A stretch of 64,000 nt of DNA from Lacicoccus qingdaonensis (lineage in GTDB: Bacteria > Bacillota > Bacilli > Staphylococcales > Salinicoccaceae). Shown piece by piece: positions 24,277 through 31,477 of the stretch. The notes under the pieces were generated by a model. That model was not told where the DNA came from and searched no databases. It worked only from the letters and a program-made list of their open reading frames with translations. The position numbers and the translations under genes are program-made. Location of the stretch: NCBI RefSeq assembly GCF_900101075.1, contig NZ_FNFY01000001.1, forward strand, positions 248,001 to 312,000. Reading direction: 5' to 3'. The first letter of the stretch is position 1, and the number at the start of each line of letters is the position of its first letter.

Positions 24277-25434
24277 ATGAACGAGTTGTTGAAGTCTGTA
24301 CCCGAAAGCTATTTTGCGAGCGTCAGCACTCTGAATGAAAATTTGGAGATTGGTGATAAGCCGCTGATCAATCTCGCTGTCGGCATACCGGACGGTGCCG
24401 CTCCGAAAAGTGTCACAGATGCCGTGAAATCTTCTGTAGAAGATCCGAAGCAGCATAAATATCCCGGATTCCGCGGATATCCATCATTTAAAAAAGCAAT
24501 CATGGACTTCTACAGCCGCCACTACGGAGTGACTTTGAAAGATGAAAATATCGCCATTCTTTACGGCACCAAAAGTGCCCTCGTCCAGTTTCCGATGATA
24601 TTCATCGAGCCGGGTGAAGGCGTCTTTCTCCCGAACCCGGGGTATGCGGACTACTCGGCAGGTGTGATTCTCGCTAAAGGCGTTGAGTATGATCTGCCGC
24701 TGCTTAAGGAGAATGAATATTTGCCCGATTATGATGCGCTCGATCAGAAAGAACTGGATAATGCGCGGCTGATCTACTTGAACTATCCTTCTAATCCGCT
24801 CGGTTCAGTCGCATCAAAGGAGTTCTTTGATGAGACGATTAGCCGGTTTAAGGATACAGACATAAAGATTGTTCATGACTTTGCATATGCCGGTTTCGGT
24901 TTTGATAAAAAACATCCGAGCATCCTTCAAAGCGACCCGGAATTGTCGACAGCTGTGGAAATTTATTCATTTTCAAAAAGCTATAATATGTCCGGTTTCA
25001 GGGCGGGTTTTGCAGTCGGCAATAAAGAGATGATTGAAGCAATTAATATTTATCAGGACCACACCCAGACAGGCATGTGGGGTGTGCTGCAGGAAGCGGC
25101 GACAACAGCGCTTAATGAGGAAGACGATTTTCTGACTGCTCAAAAAGATATTTTTAAGAAGCGGAAAGACATGGTCATAAAAGAACTGTCTGAAGCGGAA
25201 ATTCCAATCGAGCCGATTGAAGGCGGAATATTCGGCTGGATAAAAGTGCCGGATGAGTTTGACGGGGAAAGTTTTGTGAAGTATCTGCTGAAAGAAGAAT
25301 CAATACTCGCAACTCCGGGAATTCCATTCGGTTCAAGGGGCACAAACTATATACGTATATCCATGGCCATCGAAGATGAACAACTTAAAGAATGCATTGA
25401 AAGACTGAAAGGGATTGCGTACCTTTGGAAGTGA
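24277..25434 (+). CDS. Class I/II PLP-dependent aminotransferase in the met operon
   Basis: A 385-residue fold-type I aminotransferase. The PLP lysine lies in SFSKSYNMSGFRAGF, the substrate/PLP region in LNYPSNPLGSVA and IVHDFAYAGFG, and the C-terminal arginine region in NYIRISMAIED. It follows metQ by 2 bases with GGAGGAGGAG as ribosome binding site, so it is under the SAM riboswitch. A role in the last step of methionine salvage (transaminating 4-methylthio-2-oxobutyrate) or in methionine use is a reasonable inference. Sequence similarity alone would also allow an aspartate/aromatic or diaminopimelate aminotransferase. A terminator ends the operon. Confidence 0.82.
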   Translation: MNELLKSVPESYFASVSTLNENLEIGDKPLINLAVGIPDGAAPKSVTDAVKSSVEDPKQHKYPGFRGYPSFKKAIMDFYSRHYGVTLKDENIAILYGTKSALVQFPMIFIEPGEGVFLPNPGYADYSAGVILAKGVEYDLPLLKENEYLPDYDALDQKELDNARLIYLNYPSNPLGSVASKEFFDETISRFKDTDIKIVHDFAYAGFGFDKKHPSILQSDPELSTAVEIYSFSKSYNMSGFRAGFAVGNKEMIEAINIYQDHTQTGMWGVLQEAATTALNEEDDFLTAQKDIFKKRKDMVIKELSEAEIPIEPIEGGIFGWIKVPDEFDGESFVKYLLKEESILATPGIPFGSRGTNYIRISMAIEDEQLKECIERLKGIAYLWK

Positions 25435-25456
25435 AAAATTAATATTTAAATAGTAC

Positions 25457-25484
25457 AACCCGCGGATTTCGGCCGCGGGTTTTT
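25457..25484. terminator. Bidirectional terminator ending the met operon
   Basis: Nine-bp stem AACCCGCGG (25457-25465) / CCGCGGGTT (25473-25481) followed by T residues; it also ends the convergent small membrane gene. Confidence 0.9.
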
Positions 25485-25489
25485 ATTAT

Positions 25490-25708
25490 TTATGAGAGGG
25501 TGATTTTTCTTTTTGCTATGTAAGTGATGATCAGTGCCAAAACAGGTACGAGCGGCATAAATGTAAAACCGTTTATAAAGTAAACAACGGGTATGAAGAA
25601 TGAGGTGATTCCCAGAAAGAAAAAGAGCTGGGATTGTTTTTGCAGTCCATAGAAGAACAGGAAGATGCCTTCTACAGCTAAAATGATCAGTATGATATTG
25701 AGCCACAT
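25490..25708 (-). CDS. Small three-helix membrane protein, function unknown
   Basis: A 72-residue protein with two or three hydrophobic helices (NIILIILAVEGIFLFFYGL, LFFFLGITSFFIPVVYFI, PLVPVLALIITYIA) and the charged end KRKITLS. GGGAGTG is placed 8 bases before ATG 25708 on the minus strand, which supports real translation. Its stop lies right beside a shared terminator. I do not recognise the family and no role can be assigned. It is encoded alone between the met operon and the universal stress protein. Confidence 0.7.
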   Translation of the reverse strand: MWLNIILIILAVEGIFLFFYGLQKQSQLFFFLGITSFFIPVVYFINGFTFMPLVPVLALIITYIAKRKITLS

Positions 25709-25807
25709 TGTAGATTCACTCCCATTGCTGATTATATTTCACCGTTGAAATATTAAAGGAATAGATTGAAAGGCGGTATCCCTATAATTAAATATCGCAA
25801 ATATTTA

Positions 25808-25836
25808 ATGCCTTTTGTCATTAAGTCAAAAGGCAT
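25808..25836 (-). terminator. Hairpin after the universal stress protein gene
   Basis: A perfect 10-bp inverted repeat ATGCCTTTTG (25808-25817) / CAAAAGGCAT (25827-25836) lies 20 bases past the minus-strand stop. The T-run is interrupted (TTAAATATTT), so termination may be partial. Confidence 0.55.
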
Positions 25837-25855
25837 ATTATAAGTGGTGATATAT

Positions 25856-26278
25856 TTATTTAACGATGACTACAGGTGTGTTGACACGTTTTGCGATTTT
25901 ATGAGTTACATGGCCGAGTACATGCTTGATGTCTCTTTTAGAGCGTTTGTTGCTCATGACGACGACATCATAATCGTTATTTTTTATTTCTTTCAAAAGT
26001 GTTTTCATGATCAGCCCTGATTCAAACTGTACCTGGTAGTTTAATCCCAGTTCCTCAAGATGATCGGTGAAAGGTCTCATGAATTCTTTCTTTTCTTCAA
26101 CGAGCGTATCGAAATGTTTGCCGTCATATCTGACGCTGTTGGCGTGTTCACCTTCGGAAATGATGTTGAAAATCGTGATCATATGATGCTGGTTGTCGCC
26201 GGTAAGCTTTTTCAATTGTTCAGGTACGTTGATGAAAGAGTTGCCAAAATCGTATGGTACTAATATTTTTTTATACAT
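25856..26278 (-). CDS. Universal stress protein family (UspA-like)
   Basis: A 140-residue single-domain USP protein beginning MYKKILVPYDFGNSF and ending IAKRVNTPVVIVK, both family hallmarks. The ATP-binding G-x2-G-x9-G-S/T motif is not intact (KRDIKHVLGHVTHKI is found instead), so it may be a non-ATP-binding UspA-type member. The start is ATG 26278, preceded by AAAGGATG; the open frame extends upstream to 26383 but lacks a second site. It diverges from the YitT gene at 26463, and the two genes have an identical 14-base sequence before their starts. Confidence 0.88.
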   Translation of the reverse strand: MYKKILVPYDFGNSFINVPEQLKKLTGDNQHHMITIFNIISEGEHANSVRYDGKHFDTLVEEKKEFMRPFTDHLEELGLNYQVQFESGLIMKTLLKEIKNNDYDVVVMSNKRSKRDIKHVLGHVTHKIAKRVNTPVVIVK

Positions 26279-26281
26279 GGT

Positions 26282-26460
26282 CACACATCCTTTAAATTTC
26301 ATATAATATGATTCTATTAAAAATACTAGGTTTATATAAAATACGCAATCAAAATTTTTATAAAAATATAAAATATTGGGCACTTATACACTAACATTGA
26401 CGGTAATAACCCAGACCGCTAATATAAGCATGGATGATGATATGTTTTAAAGGATGTGTG
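26282..26460. repeat. 14-bp inverted repeat: identical leaders of two divergent genes
   Basis: CACACATCCTTTAA (26282-26295) is the exact reverse complement of TTAAAGGATGTGTG (26447-26460). The divergent usp and yitT genes therefore share the same 14 bases, including the ribosome binding site, just upstream of their start codons. The 150 bases between hold both promoters. Confidence 0.85.
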
Positions 26461-26462
26461 GT

Positions 26463-27353
26463 ATGAAAAACTATTTATATATGATAATCGGCGTATTCTC
26501 CTTTGCTTTTTCCGTCGCCATATTCGCGATGCCGAACTCACTGGCAGAAGGCGGTATCCCTGGTTTATCCCTGCTTTTATACTTTGGGCTGGGATGGTCG
26601 CCGGCCATAGTCACTTTCATAGCGAACGTTCTGGTACTTTCCATTGGATACAGGTATTTGCCGAAATCCATGATCATTAAATCGATTGTTGCCATCCCGC
26701 TTTTCTCGTTTTTCTTATTCATCCTGGAAGGTGCGGGATCAGAACTGGGTGACCCTTTGCTTGCAGCAGTATATGCGGGTGTCCTGACCGGCATCGGTTT
26801 TGGATTCATATTCCTTTCAGGGAGTACGATTGGCGGTACTTCCACCATCGCAAAAGTGTTGAATTATAAATTTGGCTGGGAACTCACAGGTACAAATTTT
26901 GTGCTCGATGCATTGGTCGTCGCCGGCGGTGTATTTGTTATCGGACCGGTTATGATTTTATATACTGTCGTTGCGCTGTTTATCGGAAAAAAAGTGACCG
27001 ACTATGTACTTGAAGGTTTTGAATCTAAAAAGGTTGTTCATATATTTTCAGAAGAGAGTGAGGAAATTTCAGCTTCTCTCCGGAAGAATTTAAATGCCCA
27101 TACTTCAATATTGGAAAGTAAGGATGAAGGCAGCGGCAATATTGAACATATGATTTATGTCGCTGTGCCGAAGCAGCAGGTATTTTATTTGAAAAAATTG
27201 ATCAACGAGGTGGATGAGGGTGCATTTACGGTCGTGCATTCCGTGAAGGACGTGAGCGGTGGTTCATTCATGAAAGCACATTATCCGACGCAGAAGGTGT
27301 TCAGCAGCAACAGGGAAGAGAAAGAATACCATAAAGACAAAGTGAAGGAATGA
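26463..27353 (+). CDS. YitT family membrane protein (second copy)
   Basis: A 296-residue paralogue of the protein at 12862, with N-terminal helices (GGIPGLSLLLYFGLGW after the first, FIFLSGSTIGGTSTIAKVLN mid-way) and a C-terminal DUF2179 domain (VVHIFSEESEEIS to FTVVHSVKDVSGG). Function unknown. ATG 26463 is used because AAAGGATG precedes it. The C-terminus carries an extra charged tail (SSNREEKEYHKDKVKE) absent from the other copy. Divergent from usp, with a matching leader sequence. Confidence 0.9.
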   Translation: MKNYLYMIIGVFSFAFSVAIFAMPNSLAEGGIPGLSLLLYFGLGWSPAIVTFIANVLVLSIGYRYLPKSMIIKSIVAIPLFSFFLFILEGAGSELGDPLLAAVYAGVLTGIGFGFIFLSGSTIGGTSTIAKVLNYKFGWELTGTNFVLDALVVAGGVFVIGPVMILYTVVALFIGKKVTDYVLEGFESKKVVHIFSEESEEISASLRKNLNAHTSILESKDEGSGNIEHMIYVAVPKQQVFYLKKLINEVDEGAFTVVHSVKDVSGGSFMKAHYPTQKVFSSNREEKEYHKDKVKE

Positions 27354-27428
27354 AAACCTCTGTCCGACGATTCATTCATGGATATGTGCAGACAATCTTA
27401 AAAAATCCTATGGAATTTTAAAATTATA

Positions 27429-27457
27429 TTGAAATATTACTTCTTATGAAATATACT
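27429..27457 (+). promoter_or_regulatory. Promoter of the leader-peptide/ABC exporter operon
   Basis: TTGAAA (27429-27434) and TATACT (27452-27457) with a 17-base spacer, about 32 bases before the leader ORF start. Confidence 0.8.
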
Positions 27458-27488
27458 GAAAACATCAAACACAAGGAGGACAAAAGCT

Positions 27489-27560
27489 ATGCATAAAATC
27501 ATTGCAGTGAAATCACACAACAAAGAATCGAATAGTGCCTCCCTTTATGGTTGTTTTTAA
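27489..27560 (+). CDS. 23-residue leader peptide of the ABC exporter operon
   Basis: ATG 27489 has an ideal AAGGAGG site 9 bases upstream and encodes 23 residues (MHKIIAVKSHNKES to LYGCF). It lies 146 bases before the ABC exporter gene, with two terminators in between. Codons 17-19 (GCC TCC C) contain the sequence GCCTCCC, which can pair with GGGAGGC in the first terminator. This is the arrangement of a ribosome-mediated attenuator, comparable to the bmrB leader before bmrCD in Bacillus subtilis. The peptide itself is probably not functional as a product. Confidence 0.75.
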   Translation: MHKIIAVKSHNKESNSASLYGCF

Positions 27561-27608
27561 ACACATTAATCAATGATGACCAATCCATATACATACAAAA
27601 GGGGAGGC
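27537..27608 (+). promoter_or_regulatory. Predicted antiterminator helix
   Basis: GCCTCCC (27537-27543) pairs perfectly with GGGAGGC (27602-27608), extended by TTT with AAA past a bulged G. It cannot coexist with the terminator stem at 27601-27619. The 5' strand lies inside the leader ORF, so ribosome position decides which helix forms. Confidence 0.65.
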
Positions 27609-27627
27609 GTATGCCCCCCTATTTTTA
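27601..27627 (+). terminator. Attenuator terminator 1
   Basis: GGGG-A-GGC (27601-27608) pairs with GCCCCCC (27613-27619) around a GTAT loop, with one bulged A, followed by TATTTTTA. Confidence 0.75.
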
Positions 27628-27638
27628 TGCCTTATTTT

Positions 27639-27668
27639 AAGTGCGCACAAAAATGGTGTGCACTTTTT
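27639..27668 (+). terminator. Attenuator terminator 2
   Basis: AAGTGCGCAC (27639-27648) pairs with GTGTGCACTT (27656-27665), with one G-T pair, followed by further T residues. It lies between terminator 1 and the ABC gene, so read-through must pass both. Confidence 0.75.
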
Positions 27669-27706
27669 ATTGCAAAATTTATTCAACATAAGAAAGTTGG
27701 TTAATC

Positions 27707-29446
27707 ATGATTGATTTTATTTACAAATTAAAATGGTATTTTTCAGAACATAAAATGAAATATTTACTCATTGTAGTATTGGCTGTAATTTCGAATTTCA
27801 TGGAAGTGATTCCGCCTCAGCTGATCGGCCGTACAATCGACCTGATCAACACCGGTGACATGACGATCGGTACCATGTGGCTCATATTTTTGTTATTCAT
27901 AGCGGTCATCATCAGCACTTATCTGCTGCTGTACTCATGGTTTTATATGCTCTTCGGCAGTGCATACGATATCGAAAGCATCTTGAGGATGAGACTGATG
28001 CAGAAGTTTCTAACGTTGTCACCAAGCTTTTATGAACGTAATAAGACAGGTGATCTGATGGCAAAGGCGACCAATGATATGCGGAGTATCAACAGGGCGA
28101 TGGGTTTCGGACTGATCACCCTGCTCGATGCGAGCACTTTTCTACTGACGATCATTCTCGTCATGGCGTTTACCATCAATCTGGAACTGACATTTTATGC
28201 ACTGCTGCCATTGCCGCTTCTGATCATCATTGAAGTTTATCTTGGACGTATGATCAGTAAACGTCATACTGAGAGCCAGAAATCATTCGGTGTAATGAAT
28301 GATGCAGCACTCGAAGTGGTTGAAGGGGTGAGGCTGACGCGGAGTTACGTGCAGGAAGAGGCGGAAGCAGCAAGTTTCAAGGGAAAGACAAAGGATTATC
28401 TGGACAGGTTCATGAAAGTGGAAAAGCTGGATGCATTATTCCAGCCTCTGACGATCTTTGTCGTTTCCTTAAGTTTCATCATTGCATTCGGTTATGGCGC
28501 AGTTTTGGTGAATGAAGGCGAAATGACCGTCGGGGAAGTCGTCACTTTCAATATCTACTTGAATATGCTCATCTGGCCGATGTTTGCAATGGGCATGCTG
28601 TTCAATATCATGCAGCGGGGCAATGCTTCACTGAACCGGGTTGAAGAAGTGCTTCAGACCGAAGATGATGTCGTTGATACTGGCGACAGCATTGTGGAGT
28701 CGAGTGAAATAGACTTTGAGCATGTGTCCTTCAGCTATCCCGCCAGCAGCCGTCAAAATCTGGACGGGGTTACCATCCATCTCAAAGCGGGTGACACTTT
28801 GGGAATTGTCGGTAAAACCGGCAGCGGCAAAACGACGCTGATCAGACAGCTCCTAAAAATGTATCCTGCAGGAACGGGCAGTCTGATCATAGACGGCATC
28901 AACATCACCCGGCTGAATAAAAAAGAACTGCGACAGAGAATCGGTTATGTATCACAGGAAAATATCCTGTTTTCAAGAACCGTCAAAGACAATATATTAT
29001 TCGGTAATCCAGGCGCATCGGATGATGAGCTGGACCGGGCGATAGAAGTCAGTGCACTTGATTCGGATCTTGCTCTTATGCAGAAGGGACTTCAGACCAT
29101 GGTGGGAGAAAAAGGTGTTGCACTGAGCGGCGGGCAGAAGCAGCGTATATCCATAGCCAGAAGTCTGATCAAAGACCCGGAAATACTGATATTTGATGAT
29201 GCGCTCAGTGCCGTTGATGCGAAAACGGAACAGCAGATCATCGATAATATCAAAAGGGAACGAAAAGAGAAAACAACCATCATAGTGACACATCGACTGT
29301 CTGCTGTCAGACATGCGGATGTGATTGTCGTGCTTGAAGACGGCAGAATCGCTGAGACGGGCAGCCATGATGAACTGGTTAAGAGTGATGGCTGGTATAG
29401 AAGACAGAATCAGTATTATGAGACCGGCGGTGAAGAAAATGACTGA
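27707..29446 (+). CDS. ABC exporter half-transporter, BmrC/YheI-like
   Basis: A 579-residue half-transporter: six helices (residues 15-310) followed by a nucleotide-binding domain. Walker A is GKTGSGKTT (about 370), the signature LSGGQKQR (about 473), and Walker B reads LIFDDALSAVD (about 497). The catalytic glutamate is replaced by Asp, the mark of the degenerate site in heterodimeric exporters such as BmrC. It overlaps the next half-transporter by 8 bases, and the two should form one multidrug exporter. The ribosome binding site before ATG 27707 is weak (AAGAAAG). Expression is probably set by the upstream leader ORF and tandem terminators. Confidence 0.9.
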   Translation: MIDFIYKLKWYFSEHKMKYLLIVVLAVISNFMEVIPPQLIGRTIDLINTGDMTIGTMWLIFLLFIAVIISTYLLLYSWFYMLFGSAYDIESILRMRLMQKFLTLSPSFYERNKTGDLMAKATNDMRSINRAMGFGLITLLDASTFLLTIILVMAFTINLELTFYALLPLPLLIIIEVYLGRMISKRHTESQKSFGVMNDAALEVVEGVRLTRSYVQEEAEAASFKGKTKDYLDRFMKVEKLDALFQPLTIFVVSLSFIIAFGYGAVLVNEGEMTVGEVVTFNIYLNMLIWPMFAMGMLFNIMQRGNASLNRVEEVLQTEDDVVDTGDSIVESSEIDFEHVSFSYPASSRQNLDGVTIHLKAGDTLGIVGKTGSGKTTLIRQLLKMYPAGTGSLIIDGINITRLNKKELRQRIGYVSQENILFSRTVKDNILFGNPGASDDELDRAIEVSALDSDLALMQKGLQTMVGEKGVALSGGQKQRISIARSLIKDPEILIFDDALSAVDAKTEQQIIDNIKRERKEKTTIIVTHRLSAVRHADVIVVLEDGRIAETGSHDELVKSDGWYRRQNQYYETGGEEND

Positions 29447-31190
29447 GATTAAAAGATTGTTGAAATACTCGCTCAATTATAAGTGGTGGTTCATCGGAGG
29501 AAGCATAATGATGGTCCTGATGGTGTTCTTTGAACTTCTTGGCCCGCTGATCATCATGACAGTCCTCGATGATCACATCCGTCTTGGGGAAGGCAACATC
29601 AATGTTGAAGCAGTCATCCGTCTGCTGATTATATATGCTCTTATCAAACTGTTCCATGCGATTGTCGCATATTTTGCGCAGATTATTCTGCAGTCGACAG
29701 GGGCAAAAGTCGTTCAAAGTATACGTCATCAGGTGTTTGAACATATTCAGAAACTGCCGGTGAAGTATTTTGATAATCTGCCTGCCGGCAAAGTCGTTGC
29801 CAGAATAACCAATGACACCGAATCGATGCTTGAATTTTTTACGTATGTGCTGCCGATGTTTCTGGTGAACGGTCTGACGATGATGGCCATAACACTTGCA
29901 ATTTTCATCGTAAATATATATGCGGGCATCATCATGCTGATTTTTGTGCCGATCATCTTACTGTGGATCATCGTCTATCGTAAATATTCGAATGACTACA
30001 ACCATATGAAGCGTGAAAGGAACAGCGATATGAACGCAGCAATCAGTGAATCGATCAACGGCATGACAACGATCCAGGTGTTCAACAGGGAAAAACAGAT
30101 TGAAAGTGAATTCAAGGATCTGAATGACGAATATACGGACAGTGCCACGAAACTGGTGAAACTGAACGGCTTGTCCGGAGACAATCTGGCAGGCGTCATG
30201 CAGTCTTTCGTCTTCGCACTCATGGTCATCGTATTTTCACTGGCGTTTTTAAGTCCGTCAGAAGCCCTGACAGTGGGGACTATGTACTTACTGGTGGACT
30301 ATATCACCCGTTTTTTCAATCCGCTTTATGAAATCGTCGGTCAGATCGAAATATTTGAACAGGCACGTGTTGCGTCAGTTAAAGTATTCGAGATGATCGA
30401 TGAAGAGGAAGAAATTGAAGATAAGGGCACTCTGGATGATTTTGACGGAGATATCGATTTCAGGAATGTCTCTTTCTTCTATAAAGAGGGGCATCTCGTA
30501 TTGAAAGAGATCGATCTCAGTGTTGGCCGGGGAGAAACGATTGCTCTCGTCGGACATACCGGCTCAGGGAAAAGTTCGATCATCAATCTTCTCATGCGCT
30601 TCTATGATCCGACAGAAGGACGGGTTTTGTTTTCCGGAAAGGATACGAAGCATATCAATAAAAAAGAATTAAGGAAACATGTATCGATAGTACTCCAGGA
30701 CCCGTTCATCTATGCAGGCACACTACTATACAATATCCGCCTCAACAATGAAGATATTTCACGTGAGGCGGCAAGAGCGGCACTTCTCGAAGTCGGCGGA
30801 AGAGAGCTGATGGAAAAACTGGACAGGGGGATGGATGCATGGCTGCCTGAAAGAGGGGCGACGTTGTCACTTGGAGAGCGCCAGCTGATTTCTTTTGCCA
30901 GGGCTCTGGCATTCGATCCGAAAGTGCTTGTGCTGGATGAAGCGACGAGTAATGTGGACAGTGAAACAGAGCAGATGATCCAGAACGCGATGAAAGTGGT
31001 CAGCAGAAAACGTACGACATTCATCATCGCACACAGATTATCCACCATCCAGCATGCGGATCAGATCATCATTCTGGAAGAAGGAAATATAATGGAACAG
31101 GGGAATCATCAGAGTCTGATGGATATGAATGGTATTTATGCCGAGATGTTTAAAATGCAGGTGATGGATAGGAATATGCGCCACGCATAG
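29439..31190 (+). CDS. ABC exporter half-transporter, BmrD/YheH-like
   Basis: A 583-residue partner of the preceding protein. Six helices are followed by a nucleotide-binding domain with Walker A GHTGSGKSS (about 371) and Walker B VLVLDEATSNVD with the canonical catalytic Glu (about 500). The ABC signature is altered to LSLGERQ. Together with the Asp in its partner, this gives one competent and one degenerate ATP site, as in BmrCD and LmrCD. ATG 29439 overlaps the upstream stop; the longer frame from 29325 is a shadow. It lacks the extra N-terminal length of B. subtilis BmrD (about 670 residues). Probable multidrug or antibiotic efflux. Confidence 0.9.
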   Translation: MTEIKRLLKYSLNYKWWFIGGSIMMVLMVFFELLGPLIIMTVLDDHIRLGEGNINVEAVIRLLIIYALIKLFHAIVAYFAQIILQSTGAKVVQSIRHQVFEHIQKLPVKYFDNLPAGKVVARITNDTESMLEFFTYVLPMFLVNGLTMMAITLAIFIVNIYAGIIMLIFVPIILLWIIVYRKYSNDYNHMKRERNSDMNAAISESINGMTTIQVFNREKQIESEFKDLNDEYTDSATKLVKLNGLSGDNLAGVMQSFVFALMVIVFSLAFLSPSEALTVGTMYLLVDYITRFFNPLYEIVGQIEIFEQARVASVKVFEMIDEEEEIEDKGTLDDFDGDIDFRNVSFFYKEGHLVLKEIDLSVGRGETIALVGHTGSGKSSIINLLMRFYDPTEGRVLFSGKDTKHINKKELRKHVSIVLQDPFIYAGTLLYNIRLNNEDISREAARAALLEVGGRELMEKLDRGMDAWLPERGATLSLGERQLISFARALAFDPKVLVLDEATSNVDSETEQMIQNAMKVVSRKRTTFIIAHRLSTIQHADQIIILEEGNIMEQGNHQSLMDMNGIYAEMFKMQVMDRNMRHA

Positions 31191-31272
31191 ATGGTGTAAT
31201 ATGTTCACTAAATATCCGGAAATGACCTTGATTCGTGTCAATTTAATGGTTAACATATAAGTATAATGACAT

Positions 31273-31390
31273 TGACATAACAAGGTCACTTGTTTAGTTA
31301 ACAAAACCTTTTGATAGAACTCTCGTTCTAGATATCATATATTATATTATTATCTTTTTAACAGGGGCCGGTGAATCCGGCCCCTCTTTT
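31273..31390 (+). ncRNA. Candidate small RNA 2, paralogous to the RNA at 20659
   Basis: TATAAT (31262-31267) is followed after 7 bases by ACATAACAAGG, the same spacing and block as in RNA 1, then a different middle. That middle holds an AAGGT/ACCTT stem enclosing TTGTT/AACAA, and the perfect hairpin TAGAAC-TCTC-GTTCTA. The 25-base block beginning TCTAGATATC (31327-31351) follows, and then a terminator. It has no open frame. The -35 region is weak compared with RNA 1. It lies 88 bases before mreC, so an mreC leader role is an alternative, but the strong terminator argues for an independent RNA. Confidence 0.6.
31364..31390 (+). terminator. Terminator of candidate sRNA 2
   Basis: Perfect 8-bp stem GGGGCCGG (31364-31371) / CCGGCCCC (31377-31384), then TCTTTT. 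Confidence 0.88.
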
Positions 31391-31477
31391 ATGTAAAAAA
31401 TCCGCTATAAATATATTTCTTAACCATATTGATATATGGTATTCTTTTATATACACAGTTTACTGGAGGCGTGCTCA

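Noticed and set aside
20744-31351. Identical 25-base direct repeats as attachment sites of an integrated element
   Set aside because: No integrase, excisionase or tRNA is present. The repeats extend into matching promoter, 5' block and terminator architecture, which fits duplicated sRNA genes better. Kept only as an alternative.
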